Source of the DNA: Branchiostoma floridae
Lineage: Eukaryota; Chordata; Leptocardii; Amphioxiformes; Branchiostomatidae
NCBI RefSeq assembly: GCF_000003815.2
Contig: NC_049997.1
Location: 4,962,280-5,026,279, forward strand
DNA: 64,000 nt
Direction of reading: 5' to 3'
The notes beneath the pieces are model-generated. The model was not told the origin of the DNA. It worked only from the letters and a program-made list of their open reading frames with translations, and did no database searches. Below are positions 34,320 to 45,523 of the stretch, piece after piece. Every line of letters starts with the position of its first letter. The stretch's first letter is position 1. Both the position numbers and the translations under genes were made by a program.

Positions 34320-34847
34320 CCAGTTAAGTCACTCCAACGCTACGATGTAGACATGTCAAAAAAACCCTCGTCCGTGGCAGTCGGTTTGCATATCAATGTC
34401 CAGACGTGTTTTCCTTATATCTTAGGGCTTTTACCTTTGACCTGCACATGCGCAGTTGGATTTATGAACGGAAATGCCAACGCAGGTGACGTTTAATGGC
34501 GCTAGGTACGAGGGGTGATCAACAAATTCTCGGCTTCACCCAGAAATGGTGAGAACAACTAAAATTTTGAGGCACAACTTCATAGTATGAAGACTTTTAT
34601 CAATATCCTCCAAATTTCAAATCATTGCAGTCTTTCCAGGCATTCGTTTCTTGAAAATCAGAAGGTAAGTGGCGAGAAAAACAAGGGTGAATTGTGATTA
34701 GACATGTGTGGGTCGAGTTCCCCATGGCGTAAATTCTTTGTCATTAACAAAAAACATTGTCAAAATGGACGTGGCCTCCGAAAAAACCCAAAACGTATGG
34801 ACAAATTGCAAGTACGGCGGGTTGTGCCCTTAGCTTAAGACTTTGCC

Positions 34848-34985
34848 CTCTATTACCTGTCTGGTCAACAGGAGTGAAGAAACTGTAGACCGGTATCCTG
34901 TCAAGACCTTTCATGATTTTGAACACCTGGATCATGTCTCCTCTCTGCCGCCTGTATTCGAAGGTTGATCTATACCACCATGGAA
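34848..34985 (-). mobile_element. CR1/L2-like LINE ORF2 fragment
   Basis: Minus strand encodes EYRRQRGDMIQVFKIMKGLD. Orthologous to 13170-13345 and 48150-48290. Defective remnant. Confidence 0.7.
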
Positions 34986-35129
34986 ACACACACAGCCACC
35001 ATATATCCGCGATGATATGGAACCAACTTAGGAAGCACAGACAGGCAAACGAATAAAAAATACACATGTACACGGATTTGGTAGTTGATTACAATCTCTG
35101 AGGTATATTTTGTTCCTTCTGCCAAAAAC

Positions 35130-35255
35130 GTAACAATTCAGTTTCCAGAATGATTGTTCGGCAAGTAGGCCTTCTGACCGATCACGCCAGATTGTTACTG
35201 TCACTGATCTTGGAGGCTGTGTAAGGTGGTTTATGCCTGGCGACTGAATTGTTAC
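35130..35255. mobile_element. Small inverted-repeat element GTAACAATTCAGT
   Basis: 126 bases with exact 13-base inverted ends; non-coding. Confidence 0.6.
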
Positions 35256-35671
35256 AGTTACATTAAGCAAGAAGCACCAGTATAAGCACCCTGTCAATGA
35301 CATAGATTGAGAGAGAGTCAGAATAACAATTTTGAAAGCTATTATACGACAAGTGATCAAAATGTTCACATAAAGACAGCTATTTTAATACATATTCTTA
35401 AAATCCTTGGTTGGAACAACAAAAGAGGTACGGCCTTCGCAAAATGTTGTTTTCCTTTTGAGTGCAAATGTTGTTTTGGCTTTTCACGGTACATAAATCA
35501 GTCAACGACCTTGTTTACTCCGAAATTCCTCGATGGTTTTTAAAAGATATAATATCAAAAGATATAATATCAAAAGTAACAGCTGGTATATGGTCCTTGG
35601 AATGAAGTATTTGCAAAATTCATGCCACATTCGGGATCATTCGGGTGGGAATTCCAAATGGACCTTATATC

Positions 35672-36107
35672 CCCTTCACATGAGAAGGAATGAGCCAAAA
35701 TGCTGTCAGAATGAAAATTCTTTTCTAATCTTGGGAATTCATAGTATATTTTAGGTATAGTCACTGCATTCGAGATATTCTTTTGGCCACATTCTGGCAG
35801 GATTCGAAGTCGCTTGCCGTTTTGTCTCTCCATCGAATGAGATAAGAATGTTTCGAATGATGTTGGAATGTCGTAGCATGCTGTTATACTGCAGTTAGAA
35901 TAGTTAAAATAGACTTAGAATACACTTTGAATGACAATCGATATTTCTCCACTTCAAATGGCATTTCGGACCAGCCAAAAGAACGGACACAAATATCTGA
36001 AATGCAGTAGAAAATTTCTAGAATACCCTACGAATTGCTAGGAAGAGAAAATAATTTTCATTCTGACGGTATTCCGGCTCATTCTTGCTCTCGTGCGAAG
36101 GGGGCGT
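35672..36107. mobile_element. Foldback element, copy D flank
   Basis: Same inverted-arm element as 25621-26018, in the same orientation. Confidence 0.65.
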
Positions 36108-37047
36108 AACTGCAAACAGTTCTGTTTATGTTTAGTCTTCGATCAAATTGAGTCCCAAAGATGCCTTTGGTCAACTGCTTGAAACTAAAAATTCCAAATT
36201 GTTGTATATAAGCACTGACAATGTTTCCTTTTACCTTAATAGTGATGTAAAACAGTGGAACGGAGATATAAAACTTGGTATCTGAGTATTGGTTTGAAGG
36301 TAAGGATATTTGTTTCAACATTTTCACCTTGCATGCCAAAACACATCATGATAGCTGTTACTGAATCTTTTAAATCCAGAATACGCTCTTTACAAACTCT
36401 CTATGAAGGTAAGAAAGTTACCACATTTGGCCAGTTCAGGAATTCTATCAAACCAATCTCATAATTGAAAGAAAGTATTTTGCATTTTCTTCATAAAAGA
36501 GTTGGCATCAAAGAGTAGCCTTCAATGTTTTCCCCCTTTTATCACACCTGTGTTTACATAAGTCTGTGGAATTTATCCTAAAGACTAGGGGTCAGATAAA
36601 CGTAATATTTATGACGTTTTCATTGAAATGTCAAAAATGCTGTCGCCTGCCTTTACGACTTGATACGGAGCAAATTATAGACAGCAGGACTGGTCACTTC
36701 GTTTTTCCACAACCCCTGTACCGTTTTACAAAAAAATACACCACAACATTCATATTGGTTGATGGCTCAGAAGCTTATTATAGCCCCAGGTGCGATTTCA
36801 CCCTCTAAAAAATGGCTGTCGCCTGAGGAGACACGAAGAATTTGAATATTATCCAAAAATGTAACAATTCAGTTTCCAGAATGATTGTTCGGCAGGTAGG
36901 CCTTCTGACCGATCACGCCAGATTGTTACTGTCACTGATCTTGGAGGCTGTGTAAGGTGGTTTATGCCAGTCGCGAAAGTCGGTGGTACTTTTCTGCACG
37001 AGAGCACAGTTTCTTTCATTACAGTACATTGTCATATTAAACAGTTA
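36108..37047. other. Distal upstream flank of copy D, no gene seen
   Basis: Array sequence homologous, inverted, to 23,390-24,311. After about 36,965 it enters a segment not found in the other copies (to ~37,290) that includes the TA repeat. Confidence 0.55.
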
Positions 37048-37053
37048 TAAATA

Positions 37054-37128
<75 letters not shown>

Positions 37129-37149
37129 ATATATATGTGTGTATATATC
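37048..37149. repeat. (TA)n/(GT)n microsatellite
   Basis: About 60 bases of TA repeat followed by GT repeat and more TA. Only present upstream of copy D. Confidence 0.95.
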
Positions 37150-37695
37150 GTCCCAAGCAAAAAGGCTACAAGGAAACGACCATAAGATAACAAGATCAGA
37201 TCACAAGGAAGGGAAAAATAGAAAATTCTATTGCAGTACAAAAGGAAAGCGCCAGGGACCCCAAATAATAAATTCCTTCATAGATGAAGATTTAATTTTT
37301 TACTAAATATGATGGCAATGAATCCAAATTTTATTGATTCCTGATTCCAATCCACAGACAAACGCTACCAAAACATTACATTTCTTGGCAAAAATATTGA
37401 ATCGAAATTGCAGAATCGCTTTCGACGCCCTTTTAGATATAGCATCTAAAATGAAATTGCTCTGGCTATAGCGCAGATTTACAAACCATATTCCGTTTTT
37501 TAAAATTCATACAAAGTTCCTGATTATTCAATTCAATTTACACATAAGAGTCTCTACGACTTTTCCAGGGAACTATTTTCACCCGAGGGTCGCGGATTGA
37601 TACAATGTAATGTGACACGCCCGTGTAAACAAAAGGTACGAACAAAACGACCACACAGAGCAGATGAGCAACAAGCAAGACAGCAACAACAGGGG

Positions 37696-37765
37696 ATAAA
37701 AGACGTTCCAGTCACACAGTTGGAAAGATGGTGGCCGACTGAAAACCGCTTTTAAAGATTAAAAG
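37696..37765 (+). promoter_or_regulatory. Putative promoter and leader exon, copy D
   Basis: ATAAAAG at 37696-37702, TCACACAG, GAAAGATGGTGGCC, uORF ATG GTG GCC GAC TGA, donor AAAAG|GTGAGA at 37765/37766. Confidence 0.4.
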
Positions 37766-38219
37766 GTGAGATCAAGTTTCATGCTTATTCGCCTATGTAG
37801 AACTAACTAGCATAGATACAACTTGTTTATCTAAAATTTCACTTTCTTCACAAGTAAGAAATATTTGGCTACTATATAGCCTCTAAGGCAGTTCCGTACA
37901 ATACGCCCATTCGGGGAAAGGAATTTTTCTTACATTTGTTGCCAAATTCATTACACATTTATCTAATTACTTTATAAGATGATTATTTGATATGGCATAT
38001 GGTAGGAAAGTATCATTTTTCATCTAATACAATCGTGTCGGTTAAAAATAGGGAAACATCAGTTGGAAGAAGAATTTGGAGCATGGTTTTAGTGTCATTG
38101 ATTGAAAATATTCATGAAAACAACAGCTTTCGTTTTTTTCTATTTTGATCTTCGAGTATTTCTTGTAGATATAGTCACCAACCCTACTTGGGGGACAGCC
38201 AAATATTTTGGAAGCAAAT

Positions 38220-39235
38220 GTTGTTGTTTTTATAATTGTTGCCTCTCTCTAGTCAACAGATGAGTAAAAGGCAACCTTGAGCAAACAAATCGCTAAATTT
38301 CAATATTGAAAAGGCAGATCTAGACAATTAAGACACCCTGATGTTAAATTGTTAAGATGTTAAAAGTACTGGGTGTAACATATGACATGTTGTGCTTAAA
38401 TGACGGTTAGATTTTGATGCACAGATCTTTAACCTCTGTGGATATTTCTTGGCGTTTAAATATTAAAAGCAACCTTGATCTGTGGAACCGGTAAGCCCTA
38501 CTTGGGTAACAGCCAAATATTTTGAGGACGAACGTTTTTTCTCCAATTGTTGCCCTCTCTATTCATCAGATGAGTAAAATACAACCTTGAGCAAACGAAT
38601 CGCTAAATTTTAATATTGAAAAGGCAGATCTAGACAATTAAGACACCCTGATGTTAAAAGTACTGGGTGTAACATATGACGTGTTGTGCTTAAATGACGG
38701 TCAGATTTTGAAGCACAGATCTTTAACCTCTGTGGATATTTCTTGACGTTTAGATCTTAAAAGTAATCTCGATATGTGGAGACCTTTATCATTTTAAGTT
38801 GTGGGGCCGTGTAGCGCAGTGGCAGTTTCTTCGGCCCGTGACCGAGAGGTTGCGGGTTCGAGACCGCCTGCTGTGTTACCGATCTTGTGCCCTTGGGAAA
38901 GGCACTTCACACTCATTGTAAGCAATTGGGCTGGTCTCAATCATGATGTTTCTGACCTAGGGCGAAGAGTTGCTGTTACAGTTCCAATCATGTAACCCGT
39001 AATATTCAGTGGCCTTCAGGCCTTGTTACGTGGTGACCATTGAGTCAAAAAAAAGAAGAAGAAAGTTTTGATGTGCCAATAGGTAGCTTTAATCAATCAA
39101 TACACCCTAATACAAACAGTGCTGGGTGTAACAAATGACATGTTATGCGTCACTGACAGCCAGATTTTGATGTGCAGATTTCTAACCTCCTGGAATATTT
39201 CGTGACGTTTAGAAGTAAAAAGAAAACCAACAAGC
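38220..39235. repeat. ~0.3 kb satellite array (copy D side), interrupted by a SINE
   Basis: Units as on the C side. A SINE sits at 38801-39062 and the array is cut at about 39,232 by a segment absent from the other copies. Confidence 0.75.
38801..39062 (+). mobile_element. tRNA-derived SINE
   Basis: Pol III box A-like GTGTAGCGCAGTGG and box B-like GGGTTCGAGACC, then the tail CTTGTGCCCTTGGGAAAGGC and a terminal A-rich (AAG)n run. It interrupts a satellite unit with AAGTT on both sides, a probable short target duplication. A related SINE is at 61261-61560. Confidence 0.85.
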
Positions 39236-39299
39236 GTTCGTAGAACTCAACCTTTGTGAAATGGGTGAGGGTGTGGTGGTTTGAGGGTGTTTTTATAGA

Positions 39300-39510
39300 C
39301 ATCTCAGGGGCTAGCCTAACAGTATATGATACGTCCGATTAGCAAAATTGTCCGGAATTCTACAGGAATTTTTCCGCGCCTATGTAGTTCCATCATCCCT
39401 CTGGAGTGGAATAATTTGGGTTGACAGATTGTCATGGTATTTGGAATGCAGATAGTTTTTCTCATGGGCTGTGAGCGAGCGAGATAGATTTGGAGATGCC
39501 TTTTGTAATC
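39300..39510. repeat. Diverged copy of the receptor-upstream block
   Basis: GGGGCTAGCCTAACAG, ATACGTCCGATT, AATTGTCCGGAATTCTACAGG and TTTTTCCGCGCC align in order with the block upstream of every receptor (for example 28505-28620). A second diverged copy is at 39930-40098. Confidence 0.55.
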
Positions 39511-39537
39511 AAATTTTATCATACAAATCAGGGGTTA

Positions 39538-39690
39538 TCTGTATCTGTATCTATATAGCCGGTATAACCGCTGTTCGGCGTAACACACCAGCTTCGCAGG
39601 CACGCGGCGCTGCAACGGCCGGTTATATTACACCGAACGACCCATCACACCTAACTGTTGCACATCTATCTGCAAGCGTTCTTTAAAAGT
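39538..39690. repeat. Dispersed repeat with CTGTAT run
   Basis: CTGTATCTATATAGCCGGTA followed by TAACCGC and GGCGTAACACACCAGCTTCG. The same element, with a longer (CTGTAT)n run, is at 59463-59600. Confidence 0.6.
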
Positions 39691-40098
39691 ACCCAGAGAA
39701 GATGCCCCTACCGTACTTGGTGATGACAAATTCCACTCTACGATTGTTCTGGGAAAGTACGAATTTTTGGGAAAGTATGAATTTTTGAACACATCAATCC
39801 TAGGTTGGTAACTCTGGTATTTGAAGACATGGCTAATTTGCATAGATAATGAGGACAGTTTATAGTTATACTTCATTTCATAATAGCAGATACTCAAAGA
39901 TAAGACACATGTAACTAACAAAGAGAGAAATATTAGCCTAACTGAGAAGTGTACTAGTATGTCCGATTGGTAAAAATTCCCGGAATTTACAGCAAGTTTT
40001 CCGCGCGTGCTCAATTGCATCATCCCTTCGGAGGGTAATAACACTACCGGTAGTGTTTTTTTATCTCTAGATAACTTGGGGATGCCTTCTATAATCAC

Positions 40099-40320
40099 TC
40101 ACTCACTCACTCACTCACTCATCCTCTTGCACATGGTGCGTAGAGCCGACTGCATGCACTAGAGTTCTCCATCGCCCTCTGCTCAATGCTGCAAGCTGCG
40201 CCTTCTGGGGAGTGATGTTGATGCTGCGCAGGTCTCTGGTCACAACGTCCATCCAGCGGGTGCGAGGCGCCCCCCGTGGTCGCCGCCATCCAGCCTGCTT
40301 GGGATCGAAGTCTAGTAGGG
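40099..40320 (-). mobile_element. 5'-truncated RTE-like LINE insertion with target duplication
   Basis: Minus strand encodes PRTRWMDVVTRDLRSI and RGRWRTLVHAV, the C-terminal block of RTE-type ORF2, and ends in (TGAG)n. CTTCTATAATCAC (13 bases) occurs immediately on both sides (40086-40098 and 40321-40333), a clean target-site duplication. Confidence 0.85.
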
Positions 40321-42856
40321 CTTCTATAATCACGTTCTATTAATGCTAACCAGGGGCTAGTTTGCACAATTAATTAATCCGCAGCATTTCATAACAGGAC
40401 AGTCAAACGTATTACATTTGTAACTGAAATAAAGACATATTTATAGATATTTATAGATAATAAATATGCAAATTGCTATCTAGCTCAGCAATGTAGTACG
40501 TTGTATACTTCCAATGTGTATACTGGATTATCGAGATAAAACATGTCAATATTGACGACTTGATACATTGCATCGACGTTTCCACAAAGTAATATTATAG
40601 TTTTTTTGTACAGCCTCCTTTACGTATAATATACGACTCCAAATCATTATTGCCGACTTGTTGATTGCGACAATGATGATGTAGCATTCTTTGTTTCACA
40701 ATGCAGTCCACTACATTGTGTATCCTATATGTCTAATGTACAATCCCTATAAACAATCTAATCAATGACTACAAGTTACTGTGAAAAACAAACCCTGCTT
40801 TGTTCAACAATGTATTGTACCGGTAGTTAACTGTTACATGTACAACCCTTTTAAAACGTATAACATAGGCCCCTGTAAACAATATCATCATTGCCCTTAT
40901 TCATTGCCCTTAATCTACAGATTATCAAATCTTAAAGGAAACATTTACACCCCATCATGTATAATGTACTGTAATCGTCTGATATATGTAAGTCGTGCTG
41001 TCCTCTATTGCGCAACTATGACCTTTCGGGTCACTTCATGTGGGGACGGGGCCCATGCATAACTGCAGCCCACGCTCAATGACGTAACTCCTAAATATAA
41101 AGCACTATTGCGCAATAGCCACACTACACACTATTTTTCCAGTACAAACATCCCCTGCAAAACCGTCAAAAGCCACTAGACAAAAAAAAAACCCCTTGTA
41201 CGTTTCTTCTCCTTCTCAAGAGCTACCCACATAGCAAATATCAGATCAATCTGTCCTGGCGTGAAGGAGCTGGACTGTTCACAGACACAGGGTGTAGAAG
41301 GTTTCTACACATACCTATAGTATTATGCAAATTACCACCTAATTTGCATAACAAGTATTCAATTATGTACATCATTACGTAAGCTATCTGTATACCTACA
41401 GTCATTAAGATCCATCAACCCCTGCTTGCATTATTTCTTCTCAAAGACTAAAACAAGAATTACTTTCACCGCCCCTGCGAAACCCCTAGGTGGCCAAAAC
41501 TTACACACCTTACTATGCTTTCACACAGCTACCTACCACTTAAAAATCATCACCCAAACAAGTCCCAAACAAAAAATAGCAAAACCGGAAGTTCTGCTGC
41601 AGTACCATAACACGCCGCTAGAGCGCCCTGCCGTAACACAATTCCTGCCATTTTCTTGTCATGTCTTATCCTACCCACATACAAAATATCAAAACAATCC
41701 ATTCACGCGTTCCCCAGTTATCAGGCTGACAAACGACCCCTTCACACAAAAACAGCAGTGATTACAAACCGTTCGTTTCACGAAGGGAACAATCTCGATG
41801 TTTGGAATCAGTTACGGATCCATTCACAACTATGGCCTTGAAAATCTGTAAATAATTATTATTAACATTATAAATGTTGATATGCAAATAGCCGACTTCA
41901 GACAATTAGTACCTCCTATGTATACATATATGTTTAATTGAAAACTGTTTGTTACACTAAACAAAGGATTAGGTACGTAAGCACGTATCCTTTGAGTGCT
42001 CTGGCAAGAAAAGGGCATCGACAAAACGGCATGCAGTGCTAAAAAAGTGCAAACTGAAGACATTCGGTAGACAGTAGAGAATTAATACTTGTAGTTGTGT
42101 ACTTTGGGTGAATTCTCAATCGCACATATGCACGATGATAACTGGATTCGATTCCGTGATATGACAATGTGGGCGTTTTCATTTAATAGTTTTCTTATGT
42201 TTTTGGCGACGCCTCAGGGGCTAGCCTAATAGAATAGTGTGCGTCCGTTTGTCAAGAATTCCCCAAATTGTACAGGCATGTGTGGGATATTTTTGCGCGT
42301 GCGTAGTAGGATCACCTGAGTATAACATTGGGAATTTGTTTTGATGCAGGTTTTGTGTGATCTATTCATTTGGTACAGAAAATGCCTTTACTGCAATGTA
42401 TCTAAAAGATACATGTTTCAATTCATTCTACTTTTTTCATTGCTTTGTCCATTTTATTTGCCCATTCTTTGTTGATAACTTACCCTTCGATCGTACAAGC
42501 TTCCATACATGCGCGTAACATCTGTGTGCGCAATTTTCATGGTGGGTTTCATCTATGGTCTTTTTTTCTTTCTGTCGAAAGCCTCACGCTAGGGAAATGC
42601 CTGGTATTAGCTTATATTAGAGTCATTTTATACTTTGACAGAAGTATTTCTCTCTCATTGTTGTAACAACGTCAAGCTAGAAACAAATGCTATTCGTCTG
42701 GTTGGTGAATGTATACTTAAAATTCGACAACACTTGGCGAAATGTTAACTTATATAAGGACACTTGACACATCTTCCGAGCATATCCAAATGCGATTGCT
42801 TTGAAAAGCTGTCACATATTAAATCAAACCCTTCTACTTGTTTTTTAGGTGACAAC

Positions 42857-45523
42857 ATGGGCAGAAAGTTACAGGAAATGGTTATTTTCCTTCTTATCTT
42901 CATGATTGAGCTCGACATGCCAGATGCAGGGGCTGAATGCAGACCGGGCTTCTCCTATGACTGTCGCAGTTTGAAACTCACCAGGATCCCCCAGAACCTA
43001 CCAAAATTTATAAAATCCATGGACCTGAGATATAATACAATAACAACTTTAAGTAAGCCAGAGATGAATGTGCTGGCGAGATATAAGAACCTTGGGCGTC
43101 TAAACTTTGGTGAAAATCGTATAGCGACCGTAGATCGTTTCCCCCCTCTATTCCAGCTTCGATGGTTGAGCTTTATTATGAACAAGATTACCCATCTTCA
43201 CAAAGAGACATTTCTAAATCTACCAAATCTCTTAGTTTTGTGTCTGAGCAAAAACCAGATAGCAAACATCCATCCTGGGACATTTTCAAGATTAACCAAA
43301 CTCGAAGGATTGGAGATTGACTACAATAACATNNNNNNNNNNNNNNNNNNNNNNNNNNNNNNNNNNNNNNNNNNNNNNNNNNNNNNNNNNNNNNNNNNNN
43401 NNNNNNNNNNNNNNNNNNNNNNNNNNNNNNNNNNNNNNNNNNNNNNNNNNNNNNNNNNNNNNNNNNNNNNNNNNNNNNNNNNNNNNNNNNNNNNNNNNNN
43501 NNNNNNNNNNNNNNNNNNNNNNNNNNNNNNNNNNNNNNNNNNNNNNNNNNNNNNNNNNNNNNNNNNNNNNNNNNNNNNNNNNNNNNNACTCCAGTCTTTG
43601 ACGCTGAGTAACAACCAGATATCCGCCCAACCCCCGTCAATTTATAAAATCTTGTCAGTAACTTCTACTGTAGAAATGTACTACAACCCTTGGCAGTGTG
43701 ACTGTAACATGGTTCCGTTCAGGCTTAAAATGACCGGGTATCATTCATTTGAAAATCAGATAGTATGTGCCCGACCTGCTAACTTAGTGAAAAAAAAGCT
43801 GAAAAATATCAAACCAGAAGACCTGATCTGTGAAGAACAAACTACATCAACGATGTTTGATACCAAAACCCCATTTACCTCATCTCCAGTGTCTACATCT
43901 TTTCCATCTGGCAATACAGAGAGAAATACTGATTCAGCAAATAATGTTGGCTCGACAAGGTTTGTTGGTAACCAATTTGACAGTGCTAATAGCCGTTCCA
44001 ACGATGCAACCTTCTGTTATCACTGGTACTTCAAACACAATGCTGGCTCTCAGCCACATCCAGCAGATGATAAGAAATGGGAAGGGTTACCAACTGAAAC
44101 AACGACTGAAAATAACAATTCCATTGAATCTCCCCCGAGCCCCCCACTATTTGTTGTTATTGGATCTAACTGTGGTTCAATAGCTGGTACCGCCATCATT
44201 GTTGCAATCATTATCACAATACGAAGGACGAGGAGGGCTTTGTGCCCAGCTGCTGCAAAAACCAGTATTCAGAATGAAACAGTGCAGGGCTGGCTCCAGG
44301 CGACAAGTACTCAGTTTCCAAATGTTACAAACACTACTGCTAGTGTAACAGTTTCAATGATTGCAAGCGGTCAGGCCGACCAGGGTCAGTATCAGGATTC
44401 CATTCGATATCAAAACTGCGACATTGGCAACACACCAGGTCCAAGTCCTGGAATTGGTTTGAGCTCCTCAAACACCACATCTACTGTAGTAACGAGTAGC
44501 CATGGTCAGACATTGCAAGGGTTATCTCCAAATGAACCGTCTGTAGCCTTACAGCCAAATCCTATGTATAATGGTACACAATCAAATCCTCCAAAAACTA
44601 CATGTCCTGGAATAACAGGTGATGATTATCAAGCAACCAAAGAAACATACACGCACACCACATATGCTGTTAAGACTTGTTGTGCTACTCATCTGTATGA
44701 AGATATGGATGAACAAAATTATCAGGCATTGCAGGATCAGTGTCAGGCCGCTATTGAATCTAACACAAGTTGTTCATATGCTGCAATAGCTAGTGGTCAT
44801 GTCCAGTCAGAGCAGGATCAGTCTACCCGAGTAATGTACACAACAACTGTAAAGACTAGCGGCCATGCTGGCCTGTATAAAAATATGGATAGCCAACATT
44901 ATCAGCTATTGCAGGGCCAGTGTCTGACCAACAGTACATCTAACACAACTACCACAGCTGCGGCAGTCAACAATGGCAATGGTCAGACAGTGCAGGACCA
45001 GTCTGAAACCACCAATAGTTCCGACATACACACCTTAGCTGTTCCAATGAAAAATATTCATGACAAAAAAGGGCAGAATCAGTTTCAAATTGTAACTGAA
45101 CACAGCGAAAACATTGGAAGTACTACAATGCTTAGTGGTCATGATGAGACAGGGCAGATTCAGTCTCAGAGCTTTACTGAGTCGAACACAAGCACTACTA
45201 CTACTGTAATGGTTAGTGGTCATGACCACACAGTACAGGACCAGTCTCATGCCATTACTGAGTCCAACACAACCAATACTACCACTGTAATGGTTAGTGG
45301 TCATGACCGCACAGTACAGGACCAGTCTCAGGCCATCACTGAGTCCAACACAAACACTACTACTACTGTAATAGCTAGTGGTCATCACCACACAGAACAG
45401 GACCAGTCATATTCCATTACTGAAAATAAGGTCCCTGAAACCCCTCAAGGAAGTAAACCCCCTCTAGACGAGCCACCTCCCCTTCCTCCCAAACGCAAGG
45501 GTGTTGTTGCCCCGTCTGAATAG
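42857..45523 (+). CDS. LRR transmembrane receptor copy D (gapped; C-terminus deleted)
   Basis: ATG at 42857, eight bases after a TTTTTTAG acceptor. The frame is open upstream to 42764 but that part is intron-like in the other copies. It has a signal peptide, N-terminal cap and LRR1-LRR4. Then 255 N replace LRR5-LRR8; the same interval in E is exactly 255 bases, so the frame holds. Last LRR, C-terminal cap, stalk, transmembrane helix and tail follow. LRR type A/C/D, with one B/E residue (Lys for Glu before LEGLEIDYN). The tail has three 27-residue units. A 47-base deletion relative to C and E joins GTCTGAA directly to TAG, removing the last 14 residues including the terminal YEEM motif but keeping the SH3-type proline stretch. 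Confidence 0.85.
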   Translation: MGRKLQEMVIFLLIFMIELDMPDAGAECRPGFSYDCRSLKLTRIPQNLPKFIKSMDLRYNTITTLSKPEMNVLARYKNLGRLNFGENRIATVDRFPPLFQLRWLSFIMNKITHLHKETFLNLPNLLVLCLSKNQIANIHPGTFSRLTKLEGLEIDYNNXXXXXXXXXXXXXXXXXXXXXXXXXXXXXXXXXXXXXXXXXXXXXXXXXXXXXXXXXXXXXXXXXXXXXXXXXXXXXXXXXXXXXXLQSLTLSNNQISAQPPSIYKILSVTSTVEMYYNPWQCDCNMVPFRLKMTGYHSFENQIVCARPANLVKKKLKNIKPEDLICEEQTTSTMFDTKTPFTSSPVSTSFPSGNTERNTDSANNVGSTRFVGNQFDSANSRSNDATFCYHWYFKHNAGSQPHPADDKKWEGLPTETTTENNNSIESPPSPPLFVVIGSNCGSIAGTAIIVAIIITIRRTRRALCPAAAKTSIQNETVQGWLQATSTQFPNVTNTTASVTVSMIASGQADQGQYQDSIRYQNCDIGNTPGPSPGIGLSSSNTTSTVVTSSHGQTLQGLSPNEPSVALQPNPMYNGTQSNPPKTTCPGITGDDYQATKETYTHTTYAVKTCCATHLYEDMDEQNYQALQDQCQAAIESNTSCSYAAIASGHVQSEQDQSTRVMYTTTVKTSGHAGLYKNMDSQHYQLLQGQCLTNSTSNTTTTAAAVNNGNGQTVQDQSETTNSSDIHTLAVPMKNIHDKKGQNQFQIVTEHSENIGSTTMLSGHDETGQIQSQSFTESNTSTTTTVMVSGHDHTVQDQSHAITESNTTNTTTVMVSGHDRTVQDQSQAITESNTNTTTTVIASGHHHTEQDQSYSITENKVPETPQGSKPPLDEPPPLPPKRKGVVAPSE
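43333..43587. other. Assembly gap (255 N) in copy D LRR region
   Basis: Spans LRR5 to LRR8. Length equals the homologous interval in copy E (53028-53282). Confidence 0.95.

Larger units (their letters stand above)
39232..41788. other. 2.5 kb segment unique to the copy D upstream region
   Basis: In copies C and E the sequence AAAACCAACAATCTCGATG is continuous. In D it is split at this point. The segment has weakly matching inverted ends (CCTTTGTGAAATG and CGTTTCACGAAGG), two copies of a receptor-upstream-like block, a repeat at 39538-39690 and an RTE LINE. From 40,400 to 41,780 I see no gene. Confidence 0.6.

Noticed and set aside
38801-38880. tRNA gene
   Set aside because: Box A and box B are present but the cloverleaf is not and a SINE body follows; also true of 61261-61350.
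42764-42856. Upstream start for copy D at 42764 (adds 31 residues)
   Set aside because: This stretch is intron-like in all copies, contains the polypyrimidine tract and acceptor, and the MGRKLQ start is shared by all five.
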